Of a stretch of DNA of 64,000 bases, positions 26,387 through 34,690 are shown piece after piece. Under the pieces are notes generated by a model, which saw only the letters and a program-made list of their open reading frames with translations, made no database searches and had not been told where the DNA came from. A program made the translations under genes and the position numbers. Source of the DNA: Sphingomonadales bacterium (GTDB lineage Bacteria; Pseudomonadota; Alphaproteobacteria; Sphingomonadales; Sphingomonadaceae); NCBI GenBank assembly GCA_016707885.1, contig JADJGU010000001.1, positions 1,181,501-1,245,500 of the forward strand, in the 5' to 3' direction. Numbering within the stretch: position 1 is the stretch's first letter; every line of letters begins with the position of its first letter.

Positions 26387-27679
26387 ATGAAGCAGAGCAT
26401 ATTCAGGTGGAGGGAAAAGGGCTATCTGGCCATGCAGTCCCTTTTCTATGCTGTAGCCAACAGCATAGAGGCGCTGGTCCCGTTTTTGCTCGCCCCGATT
26501 TTGACGCGTACGTTGGATCCTGCCGAATATGGCATCTGGGTTCTCTTTATTACTTACGCGACATTTCTCAGGCCCATCGTCGGTTTGACCACGCAAGATG
26601 CGATCCGAATGCGTTTTCTGGATTTTGACCAGAAGCAGCTCGATCAGTTCACGCACACCGTATTGTTCATCATGCTGACGATGGCTGCCATAGTCTCGGC
26701 CATTACATTCGTCTTCAGTGGTCCGTTGGCCAAAGCGACAATGTTCCCGGCCGGTTGGCTGGTCAGCGTCGTTATCGCTGCTTTCCTGTTTGAAGTATTT
26801 TATACTGCACTCGCACTGCTGCAATTCCATCAACGGCGCAGGGCGTTCTTGATGACTCAGGTCGTACAGGCCGTCTTGAGCATGGCCTTGATATCAGCCT
26901 TTTTGTTCGCAGGCTGGGATTGGCGGGGCGTAATTCTGGGACGGATGATCGGGATGGGGATTGCCACGCTCTTGTCGCTGCGATCACTCGGCTACAGCCC
27001 CACGCTGTTTTTCCGTGTACCTCAACGCTCTTTTTATCGCGACATCGCGTCATTCGGGGTCGTCTATTGGCCTGCCGGCATGGTTATCATGGCCGTTGCA
27101 ATGACCGATAAGGTCGTTGCAGCTCATTATCTCGGCGTTTCCGCCAGCGCCATGTACGGTGTGGCCGCACTATTTGCTTCGGCCTATTGGATCGTGAACC
27201 ACAGTTTCGTGCTCGCATGGACGCCATGGCTTTTCAAGAAGCTGAAGGCGGCTTCGGAAGACGGGATGCGGGAAGTTGTATCGGTTTCCATGCTGTACTT
27301 CATCCTCGCACCGATCGCAGCAATCGCATTTTACTTCATCTCGTTGCTGGTCGCTCCAATCTTGCTGGGCGAGGCTTTTCATAGCGCGATCCCGCTTTTG
27401 CGATACATCATGATCGCTATCGTTTTGCAGGGTTTCTTTGTTCACAACATGAAGTACCTGCATTATGACAAAGACATCAGGGTAATGTCGCTTTGCAGCG
27501 CCTTGACCATTGCCCTGAACATCCTGCTCAGCGTCCGTTGGGCACCGGAAATGGGTATTCGCGGTATCATGCTTGCAACCGTAGTTTCATTTGGTGCGAC
27601 ATTCCTGATTAGCGGAATGATCGTTGTCGCTCGTTTCATTTATGTCCCAGGGGGAGTTAAATCCGTTGTTTCACGATAA
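26387..27679 (+). CDS. Wzx-type polysaccharide flippase (MOP superfamily)
   Basis: 430 residues from ATG 26387, where the protein begins MKQSIFRWREKGYLAMQSLF as expected; the open frame extends further upstream to 26219 but that part is hydrophilic and overlaps the divergent gene. About twelve membrane helices, with the first-helix region SIEALVPFLLAPILTRTLDP and AEYGIWVLF typical of RfbX/Wzx lipid-carrier translocases. It would flip undecaprenyl-linked oligosaccharide to the periplasm. It overlaps the start of pseB, so the two are co-transcribed. Confidence 0.85.
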   Translation: MKQSIFRWREKGYLAMQSLFYAVANSIEALVPFLLAPILTRTLDPAEYGIWVLFITYATFLRPIVGLTTQDAIRMRFLDFDQKQLDQFTHTVLFIMLTMAAIVSAITFVFSGPLAKATMFPAGWLVSVVIAAFLFEVFYTALALLQFHQRRRAFLMTQVVQAVLSMALISAFLFAGWDWRGVILGRMIGMGIATLLSLRSLGYSPTLFFRVPQRSFYRDIASFGVVYWPAGMVIMAVAMTDKVVAAHYLGVSASAMYGVAALFASAYWIVNHSFVLAWTPWLFKKLKAASEDGMREVVSVSMLYFILAPIAAIAFYFISLLVAPILLGEAFHSAIPLLRYIMIAIVLQGFFVHNMKYLHYDKDIRVMSLCSALTIALNILLSVRWAPEMGIRGIMLATVVSFGATFLISGMIVVARFIYVPGGVKSVVSR

Positions 27680-28676
27680 AAGCATTCTCGTAACCGGTGG
27701 CACCGGTTCTTTCGGTCGCCGTTTCATCAAGACGATCCTTGAGCGTTACTACGCCCGTCGCGTCATCGTGTTTTCGCGCGATGAGTTCAAGCAATCGGTG
27801 ATGCAGGAGAAGTATGACGACCCTGCATTGCGCTACTTCCTTGGTGACATTCGTGATCGTGATCGTTTGATGCAAGCGATGGAGGGCGTCGATATCGTCG
27901 TTCACGCGGCAGCGCTGAAGCAGGTTCCAGCGCTCGAATATAATCCCTCTGAGGCAATAAAAACAAACATTCACGGAACGGAGAATGTGGTTGCGGCGGC
28001 CTTGGCCCACAATGTCGAGAAGGTGATTGCACTTTCAACCGATAAGGCAGCTGCGCCGGTCAATCTCTACGGCGCAACCAAGCTGACCGCGGAAAAGATC
28101 GCAATTTCGGCGAACAACTTCGCAGGCAAGCGCGACACGCGTCTTTCGGTTGTCCGTTACGGCAACGTTATTGGCTCGCGCGGTTCGGTGATTCCATTAT
28201 TCCAGAAGTTGCTTGCAGAAGGAGCGAAGGAATTTCCGATTACCGATCCCAACATGACCCGCTTCTTGCTCACACTTCAGCAAAGTGTCGATTTCGTCAT
28301 TGATTGCGGCGCCCGTATGTGGGGCGGTGAAACATTCATTCCCCGCATCCCGTCGGCAACTATCGGTACAATGGCCGAGGCCATCGCACCTGATATGCCG
28401 CAAAAAGTGGTCGGCATTCGCCCCGGCGAAAAGCTACACGAAGTACTCTGCCTTCCTGATACAGCCTGGCAAACAATCGAGTTCGAACGACATTTCGTGG
28501 TCAAACCGTCATTCAAATTCAACCGTATCGATGTTGATTATCTGACCGCAGCCAATGGCGAGCAGGGTAAACCTGTCGCGGGTGACTTCGACTATAACTC
28601 GTTCAATAATCCAGACTATGTTTCGGCCGACGTGCTGCGGGCGATGATCGAACAAGCAATGCCGTTTGACGCCTGA
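27666..28676 (+). CDS. pseB: UDP-N-acetylglucosamine 4,6-dehydratase (inverting)
   Basis: 336 residues from TTG 27666. I chose this start because GGGGGAG lies 9 nt upstream and the product then begins (M)FHDKSILVTGGTGSFG, the form usual in PseB; ATG 27642 in the same frame is possible. Motifs: GGTGSFG NAD loop, STDKAAAP with the catalytic Asp-Lys pair, YGATK. PseB dehydrates UDP-GlcNAc and inverts C5 to give UDP-2-acetamido-2,6-dideoxy-L-arabino-4-hexulose, the first step to pseudaminic acid. The FlaA1/CapE-like dehydratases are relatives, but pseC directly follows, 16 nt downstream. Confidence 0.9.
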   Translation: MFHDKSILVTGGTGSFGRRFIKTILERYYARRVIVFSRDEFKQSVMQEKYDDPALRYFLGDIRDRDRLMQAMEGVDIVVHAAALKQVPALEYNPSEAIKTNIHGTENVVAAALAHNVEKVIALSTDKAAAPVNLYGATKLTAEKIAISANNFAGKRDTRLSVVRYGNVIGSRGSVIPLFQKLLAEGAKEFPITDPNMTRFLLTLQQSVDFVIDCGARMWGGETFIPRIPSATIGTMAEAIAPDMPQKVVGIRPGEKLHEVLCLPDTAWQTIEFERHFVVKPSFKFNRIDVDYLTAANGEQGKPVAGDFDYNSFNNPDYVSADVLRAMIEQAMPFDA

Positions 28677-28692
28677 ACGACAGGACAGATAG

Positions 28693-29874
28693 GTGCACAG
28701 CCGCATACCCTATAGCCGCCAGACAATCGACGACGCGGATATCGCCGCTGTCGCCGATTGCCTGCGTTCCGATTTCCTAACGCAAGGTCCACAAACGCGG
28801 GCCTTTGAAGAGGCTGCGGCGGCCTATGTCGGCTGCGAGCACGCGATCGCCGTGTCGAATGGCACGGCGGCTCTCCATCTTGTGTGCCAAGGCTTGGGGT
28901 TGGGACCAGGCGGTCTTTTGTGGACGTCGCCCAACAGCTTTGTCGCGTCTGCCAATGCAGGTCGCTATCTGGGCGCGGATGTCGATTTCGTCGACATTGA
29001 CCCGCAAACGGGTTCAATCGATCCGGACGCGCTTGAAGCAAAGCTCGCAAAAGCTGGCGCGGAAGGCCGAAAACCCGATATCCTTATTGCAGTCCATTTC
29101 GCGGGGCACAGCTTTGGATTTGATCGCGTTGCAGCTTTATGTGCCGAGCATGGTGTGTTGTTGGTCGAAGATGCAGCCCATGCATTTGGTGCGGTTTATG
29201 AAGATGATCCGCAGTGTAAGGTGGGCAACCATCCCTTAAGCGCAGCTACAACCTTCAGTTTCCATCCGCTGAAGTCGATTACAACCGGTGAAGGCGGGAT
29301 GATCGTTACGCGGTCGGATATGCTAGCCCGAGAACTTGGTATGCTACGAAGCCACGGCATCACCAAGGATCCGGCCCTGATGACGCATGCGCGTCAGGAT
29401 GACGGTGACTGGTATTATGAGCAGCACTTGCTGGGCTTCAACTATCGCATGTGCGACATTCAGGCTGCCCTGGGCGTCAGCCAGATGCAGAAAATCGACG
29501 CACTTATGGAAGCGCGTCGCTCCCGGGCACGGCGATATGCGGAGCTGCTGGCAGACTTGCCTTTATCTCTTCCACTCGCGACGGATTGCTCGTCATGGCA
29601 TTTATATGTCGTTCGCCTGGATCCGACACGAACACAGGTTTCCCGCAGGGCATTGTTCGACAGGTTGCGGGGCGAGCGAATTGAAGCACATGTTCATTAC
29701 ATTCCGATCCACACCCAGCCTTATTACCGCAAACTAGGCTCTACATCGGGCGATTTTCCGCAATCTGAACATTATTATGACTATTGCCTGAGCCTGCCGA
29801 TCTATCCCTTGATGTCTGATGAAGATCAGGACCGGGTGGTCGCCTGCCTGAATGACGCGCTTTTGCATGCGTAA
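28693..29874 (+). CDS. pseC: UDP-4-amino-4,6-dideoxy-N-acetyl-L-altrosamine transaminase
   Basis: 393 residues from GTG 28693 (AGGACAG upstream). DegT-family PLP enzyme: AVSNGTAALHL, SPNSFVASANAG, VEDAAHAFGA, and the Schiff-base lysine in FSFHPLKSITTGEGGM near residue 194. These are standard for PseC, which aminates C4 of the PseB product using glutamate. It overlaps pseF by 8 nt. The plus-strand order wzx-pseB-pseC-pseF with overlaps argues for one transcript. Confidence 0.9.
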   Translation: MHSRIPYSRQTIDDADIAAVADCLRSDFLTQGPQTRAFEEAAAAYVGCEHAIAVSNGTAALHLVCQGLGLGPGGLLWTSPNSFVASANAGRYLGADVDFVDIDPQTGSIDPDALEAKLAKAGAEGRKPDILIAVHFAGHSFGFDRVAALCAEHGVLLVEDAAHAFGAVYEDDPQCKVGNHPLSAATTFSFHPLKSITTGEGGMIVTRSDMLARELGMLRSHGITKDPALMTHARQDDGDWYYEQHLLGFNYRMCDIQAALGVSQMQKIDALMEARRSRARRYAELLADLPLSLPLATDCSSWHLYVVRLDPTRTQVSRRALFDRLRGERIEAHVHYIPIHTQPYYRKLGSTSGDFPQSEHYYDYCLSLPIYPLMSDEDQDRVVACLNDALLHA

Positions 29875-30571
29875 GATAGCAATTGTACAGGCCCGGATGG
29901 GCTCATCGCGACTGCCCGGTAAGGTTTTGATGCCACTCGCCGGGCGACTGGTGCTCGACCATGTAGTGACACGTGTGGCGGCGGCGAAGCAGATTGACGG
30001 CGTGGTCATTGCGACATCCGATCTGCCCGGTGACGATGCTATAGCGAACTATTGCGATGCGCAGGGCTGGATCTGTGTCCGTGGATCAGAAAGTGACGTG
30101 CTATCGCGCTATGCCTCCGCTGTTCGAGCCTCAAACGCAGACATAGTTGTAAGGGTCACGAGTGACTGCCCGCTATTTTCACCGCGAATTCTGGATGAAA
30201 TGCTCTCCGCATTTGATCCGTCGAAGATTGACTATATGTCGACCAACTGGCCAGAGCGCACTTTCCCGGTAGGCCTCGACTGTGAAATCATGCGCGCCGA
30301 AGCCCTACTCGATATCGCGGAAATCGCGACCGATCTCTATGACCGCGAGCATGTCACTCCACACTTTTACCGCAACCCCGATCGCTTTCGACTGGCGGGG
30401 CATGCCTGCGAACGCCCTTTGGCCCATTTCAGCATTACGCTGGATACGGCGGAAGATTATCAAAGACTGTTGGTACTTCTCGACGCACATCCCGCGCTTG
30501 CTGATCCATGCGCTGACGTCGTCGGGATCGTCGCTGGACATTTTGACGGAGAGAATTCCGTTTCGGCATAA
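29867..30571 (+). CDS. pseF: Pseudaminic acid cytidylyltransferase (SpsF/PseF-like)
   Basis: 234 residues from ATG 29867, giving MRKIAIVQARMGSSRLPGKV, the nucleotide-binding start of SpsF-type cytidylyltransferases. Further conserved parts are VVIATSDLPGDD, RGSESDVLSRY, VRVTSDCPLFSP and REHVTPHFYRNPD. It should activate pseudaminic acid with CTP to CMP-Pse. It belongs to the SpsF subgroup rather than the NeuA-like PseF of Campylobacter, but pathway position makes the role likely. It ends 14 nt from the convergent PseG-PseH gene. Confidence 0.85.
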   Translation: MRKIAIVQARMGSSRLPGKVLMPLAGRLVLDHVVTRVAAAKQIDGVVIATSDLPGDDAIANYCDAQGWICVRGSESDVLSRYASAVRASNADIVVRVTSDCPLFSPRILDEMLSAFDPSKIDYMSTNWPERTFPVGLDCEIMRAEALLDIAEIATDLYDREHVTPHFYRNPDRFRLAGHACERPLAHFSITLDTAEDYQRLLVLLDAHPALADPCADVVGIVAGHFDGENSVSA

Positions 30572-30585
30572 GTCGGATTGGGTTG

Positions 30586-32067
30586 TCAGCCGAGTAGCTT
30601 CACAGCATCCAGCCAATCGGTCCGCTCGTACGAAGCCCACACCTCGAACCCTGCGTCACGATGCAAACGCTCGGATGCTGCATTTGCCTTATGTATTCTG
30701 CTGACGATGCGGGTGACGGCTGGATGAGACTGGCGGAGTGCGCGTTCGGCGGCATAATAGACTGGCAGGCCAATCCGCTGCCCATGCCAAGCCGGAACCA
30801 GATATATCGACAGATAGGCCGCAGCTCCGCAATCACTGAGATCAAAGCGGACGACACCGACGGGATCGTCGTCAAGGGTTAGGATGCGGAAAATGCAGTT
30901 GGGATCGGCAAGCCGCCCTGAAAGCCATGCCACATGCGCGTCAAATGCGGGCTTTTCCGAGCCATCCCAATTATGCTGCCAGTTCCGGTCATCTGTCCGC
31001 CAATCGAGCAAATCTTGCGCGTCTTCGGCCTGAACGTCCCGAAATTCCAATGCCAGAGCCTTTATCCATGCGGCGAGGCGGAGTGCCCCCCGGCCATCAA
31101 CAATTTTGGGGCCGAGATCAGACAGTTTCTGTCGAAGCGCCTCGTCATCCGCCAGCGCCAATATGCCCTCAACAATCGACGCTGCATCCAGTTCTGAATG
31201 ATAGCCAAGATAGCGAACCGCGCCCACAGACAACATGGATTCAATTTGCGGTAGCTGGTTTTCCGCCGTTGCAATGACAAGAGACGGGATGCCCAGGCAC
31301 AGCCGCTCCCACAACATCACACCGCCCGCCCCAAGAGCAAGATCAGCCGTCGCCATCAGCGCAGCTAACTCTTTCTGGGAAGGCTGTCTGTGCAACTTTA
31401 TGTGCGGAAGGCGGGCGGTCGCATCAACCAAGGCTGGGTCGATTTGCGCACCAGGGCCGATAACTACATCAACGTCCAACTGATCCAAATTTGCGACAGC
31501 TTCCAGCGCCTTGGCCGTCTCCCCAGTCGGATCACTTCCGCCGAAGCAGATATTGAGGCGGGGCCGCTTTTGGCTGTTTGGCTGGGTGCCATGCGCCAAT
31601 TGCACCACATGGTCAGACAAGGGCAGATAGGCAGGCCCTGCCAGAACGATGTTCCCGTTTCCTCCTGCGGTAACGCCATGTGGCCGAACGATGATATCTG
31701 CATCGCGCGCAGCATCCAGATCATCGAGCACCACAAGGTTCGTTTCTGACTTGGCGCACTCGACCTCCCATTGTGCTACCGCACCATATTGATCCAGAAG
31801 CAGAACATCGGGATGGGGGATTTGCCGGCGCAATATCTGCATCGCCAATGCCGGATCACCTTCCTCCGGCGACAAGACCAATATCTTTGTTTGATCGGGG
31901 AAGAATGCGCCAGCATGCGAAGCGCCGGTTATAGTTGTAACCAGCACTATTTCGGTATCGCCACTGGCGGCCAATGCTCGAGCGACAGCAGATGCCCGGC
32001 CAAAATGCCCCATGCCGATTTTTGCGCCTGCATCAGCGCGGATAGCGACCTTAATTGGCGCGGACAT
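30586..32067 (-). CDS. Bifunctional PseG hydrolase-PseH N-acetyltransferase fusion
   Basis: 493 residues from ATG 32067 (a longer frame to 32097 is less likely). Residues 1 to about 340 are PseG: IRADAGAKIGMGHFGRASA with the catalytic histidine, LNICFGGSDPTGETAKA, and LGAGGVMLWERLCLGIPS, a GT-B-like fold that removes UDP from the diacetamido-trideoxy-altrose. Residues about 345-493 are a GNAT acetyltransferase like PseH: QDLLDWRTDD, GVVRFDLSD, AYLSIYLVPAWHGQRIGLPV and ANAASERLHRDAGF. PseH acetylates the 4-amino group before PseG acts, so the fusion joins two consecutive steps. It overlaps the upstream gene by 17 nt. Confidence 0.88.
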   Translation of the reverse strand: MSAPIKVAIRADAGAKIGMGHFGRASAVARALAASGDTEIVLVTTITGASHAGAFFPDQTKILVLSPEEGDPALAMQILRRQIPHPDVLLLDQYGAVAQWEVECAKSETNLVVLDDLDAARDADIIVRPHGVTAGGNGNIVLAGPAYLPLSDHVVQLAHGTQPNSQKRPRLNICFGGSDPTGETAKALEAVANLDQLDVDVVIGPGAQIDPALVDATARLPHIKLHRQPSQKELAALMATADLALGAGGVMLWERLCLGIPSLVIATAENQLPQIESMLSVGAVRYLGYHSELDAASIVEGILALADDEALRQKLSDLGPKIVDGRGALRLAAWIKALALEFRDVQAEDAQDLLDWRTDDRNWQHNWDGSEKPAFDAHVAWLSGRLADPNCIFRILTLDDDPVGVVRFDLSDCGAAAYLSIYLVPAWHGQRIGLPVYYAAERALRQSHPAVTRIVSRIHKANAASERLHRDAGFEVWASYERTDWLDAVKLLG

Positions 32068-33571
32068 AATATGTAAATCGAATAGAGCGCCCATCATAGG
32101 CAGCTACAGGACGATATTGCTTAAGCAAGGCATTGAACCTTGGGTCTTCTGACAACGCCTGTTTCCAGTCGATGGCAATATGTCGCAATGGCCAGCGGGA
32201 TGTTCGGTCGATAATCAAAATATCGGGCGGGATATCCTCCCAAAGCTGCATCATCTGTGCGTGCAGCATCTTCCGACCGGGTTCTTCCAGTTTGACGGGA
32301 GGCAATACCTTTCCTTTATTGGCCTGTTTGTCGAACGGCTGCAGTTCGGCCGCGACATAGGCATTGTTCATCAACGGCGTCCAACGAAGGCCGCCATGCA
32401 GGACAATATATTCGTTGTAAGGTGATGGATGCGCATTGAGCAATGCGACTTTCTTGCCTGTAACCGATTGGCCGCTTTTATTCATGGCCGTTTCCAGTTC
32501 ATTCAGACGGTCATGATATTCCTGCGTTTCCCGAAATTGAGTTTGGATAGAGACCAGCAAATATAGTCCAAACGCTAAATTCGTCACTAGCCGGAACCGT
32601 TGTGCATTGGCCCACCACCACATCAAATAGACCATCGTAATCGGGAGCAAATGGTGAGAAAACCAGCGTTCTTGCGTCCAAGCTGTGATTACCGCGCCCG
32701 TTGCAGCTGCAAAGAAAAGCAGCGTTTCTCTCGCTGGTGCACCGGATTTGCGCGAAACAAATAACAGTACAAATGCTGGCAATAGGTTGATCGCTGCCTT
32801 CAACCAATTTGTCGTCGGGTCGACCAAGGCTGCATCGATAGCTTTGAACATCGCGCCAAATGTTGCGCGCTGCACCGGATCCAGACCTAACCAAAGGAAA
32901 AGATAAAGGAATACGATAGCACCCGCCGCGATGTTTTCGGTGCGAAAAAGCGAGATAGGTTTGCGTTTCAGGCTAGCGTCGGCAAGCTCGACGAGCAGGA
33001 CTACCAAACTGTAAAGATATTTGAAGAGCAGAGTGAAGCCCATCCAGAGGCCCAGCACTACCCTTAAGGATTGTCCTATCCGCTTTGAGTCCGGGTCAGA
33101 AATGCGGAAAATCAGATATGGCCAGAGCCCGACGGCAACCAGATGCTCGCGGAGGCCGAAGACGTTCTTGAACAGTATCGGTATAATGGTCAGCGCTGCG
33201 AGCGAAATGACGAAAAACAGCGGCGAAGCGCCAACTGTGATGCGGCGTATATGATATGCAAGTGTTACGCCGAAAAGCACCGCTGCATTCGTCATCGCAA
33301 CGACTACGAGGTCGAGGCGTGCGCCGATGGCGTCGCTCATTCGTGTCGCCAGCGAAAACCAGATTTTTTCGACCGGCGGGAAATAGATGCCGTAACTTTG
33401 GAATGAGTCTCCCAGAACAACCGAGAGGCGACCCGATAGTACGCTGCCAGCCAGATCCTGATGGATCGGATAGTAGGCACCATAAAACAGCAAGGTGGTC
33501 GCAAACAGAACCGCCGCAACGCCAAGGTGCAGTCCGAGATCTGCGGCAAGGTTCAACTTTCGGGAAGGCAT
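32051..33571 (-). CDS. Polytopic membrane protein of the pseudaminic acid locus, GT-C-like
   Basis: 506 residues with about nine to ten hydrophobic segments in the first 330 residues, then a soluble C-terminal part (about 345-506). The early loop YYPIHQDLAGSVLSGRLSVV could hold an acidic residue typical of GT-C catalytic loops. The tail has IPPDILIIDRTSRWPLRHIA and TYYVRAN. Its stop overlaps the PseG-PseH start, so they form one minus-strand unit. A polyprenyl-phosphate-dependent sugar transferase or polymerase is possible, but no family was recognised. Confidence 0.7.
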   Translation of the reverse strand: MPSRKLNLAADLGLHLGVAAVLFATTLLFYGAYYPIHQDLAGSVLSGRLSVVLGDSFQSYGIYFPPVEKIWFSLATRMSDAIGARLDLVVVAMTNAAVLFGVTLAYHIRRITVGASPLFFVISLAALTIIPILFKNVFGLREHLVAVGLWPYLIFRISDPDSKRIGQSLRVVLGLWMGFTLLFKYLYSLVVLLVELADASLKRKPISLFRTENIAAGAIVFLYLFLWLGLDPVQRATFGAMFKAIDAALVDPTTNWLKAAINLLPAFVLLFVSRKSGAPARETLLFFAAATGAVITAWTQERWFSHHLLPITMVYLMWWWANAQRFRLVTNLAFGLYLLVSIQTQFRETQEYHDRLNELETAMNKSGQSVTGKKVALLNAHPSPYNEYIVLHGGLRWTPLMNNAYVAAELQPFDKQANKGKVLPPVKLEEPGRKMLHAQMMQLWEDIPPDILIIDRTSRWPLRHIAIDWKQALSEDPRFNALLKQYRPVAAYDGRSIRFTYYVRAN

Positions 33572-33836
33572 ATTACCTCTTTGTTAGGGATCATTCGAGC
33601 TGACGGCACCATTATTATTGCGCACCAAGATACACAACGCCTAAGTCCCTATTGATAAATGGTTTTGACGGATCGGAGTGACAGAGTAGATTGCCCAATT
33701 TTAGTTTTCCCGCCCTTTGTGTCTTTGCAACACTTTCAGGTCCCATGAAAACGGAGCCGATAGTAACGGCTGGGCATCTGCCGATGAATGTGCGGGAAAG
33801 GTTCATTTGCTCGCCGCTTGACCCTCACGCAAAATA

Positions 33837-33851
33837 GAACATAGTAAGAAC
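33837..33851 (+). promoter_or_regulatory. LexA (SOS) box of imuA-imuB-dnaE2
   Basis: GAAC-atagtaa-GAAC, an exact match to the alphaproteobacterial LexA operator GAAC-N7-GAAC (GTTC-N7-GTTC on the other strand). It ends 2 nt before the imuA ATG, so LexA would block transcription at the very start of the gene. Confidence 0.88.
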
Positions 33852-33853
33852 AT

Positions 33854-34690
33854 ATGCGAGTCGGTGATTCTTTGCTGTCCCCCCTCCGGGGCGAAAAGGG
33901 CCTGTTGCGGGTTGGGGCGCACCATGTGCCGCTGTGCCCGCAGCCGACGTTGCGACGCTGGGCTAGCGGGGTGGCGGCGCTCGATACCGCACTGGCAGGC
34001 GGGCTGGCTTATGGGCGGGTGCATGAGCTTTACGCTGCGCAAGATGAGGATGCTGCGGCGGCGACCGGCTTTGCGCTTGCGCTGCTGACGGCAATGGCTG
34101 ACGGGGAGGGTCGCACCGCGCTCTGGCTGCGTTCGCACCGCGCGATGCGGCGGTCAGGCGTCGTGCAGGCCAATGGTTGTTGCGATCTGGGTGCGCGGCC
34201 CGAAACCTGCCTCTTTGCGATGATTTCTGACACGAAAGATCTGCTCAAGGCCGCCGTCGATGGTTTGCGCAGCGGGGCCTTGGGCGCGGTCGTTGTCGAA
34301 ACCCATGGGCGCCTGCCCGAGCTGGATCTGACCGCAAGCCGCCGCCTTGCGCTTGCTGCCGAGAAATCGGGGACGACGCTTTTCCTGCTGTGCAGCGGGA
34401 CAGAGCCGGTGCCGAGTGCGGCCGAAACGCGCTGGCGGGTGGCGGCGGCGCCTTCACGCGCGCTTCCCGCCAACGCTCCCGGCGCGCCTGTTTTCGCGAT
34501 CGAATTGTTGCGCCAGCGTTCGGGGCCATCGGGCCTCAGCTGGCAATTGGAGTGGAACCGTGACCGACGCATCTTCACCGAAGCGGCATCTGGCGATCTG
34601 GTTTCCGTACCTCGCCGCGGATCGCCTGCGGCAGCAGGAGCCGGACCGGATCGCCCAGAGGCCAAAGAGGCAATCCAGCGCGCCGCCTGA
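33854..34690 (+). CDS. imuA: ImuA, SOS mutasome accessory protein
   Basis: 278 residues, RecA/SulA-like. After LRRWASGVAALDTALAGGLA and YGRVHELYAAQDEDAAAATG come a conserved TALWLRSHRAMRRSG, GLRSGALGAVVVETHG and TASRRLALAAEKSGTTLFLL. The order imuA-imuB-dnaE2 behind a LexA box is the classic cassette; ImuA supports translesion synthesis by ImuB and DnaE2. The last 40 residues or so (from about 238) lie over the start of imuB in another frame and look non-conserved. No usable ribosome site is visible besides GTAAGAA inside the operator. Confidence 0.85.
   Translation: MRVGDSLLSPLRGEKGLLRVGAHHVPLCPQPTLRRWASGVAALDTALAGGLAYGRVHELYAAQDEDAAAATGFALALLTAMADGEGRTALWLRSHRAMRRSGVVQANGCCDLGARPETCLFAMISDTKDLLKAAVDGLRSGALGAVVVETHGRLPELDLTASRRLALAAEKSGTTLFLLCSGTEPVPSAAETRWRVAAAPSRALPANAPGAPVFAIELLRQRSGPSGLSWQLEWNRDRRIFTEAASGDLVSVPRRGSPAAAGAGPDRPEAKEAIQRAA

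Noticed and set aside
33615..33806. A 63-residue minus-strand frame upstream of imuA
   Set aside because: No conserved motif, no clear ribosome site, and it lies in the divergent gap between two operons; too little to call a gene.
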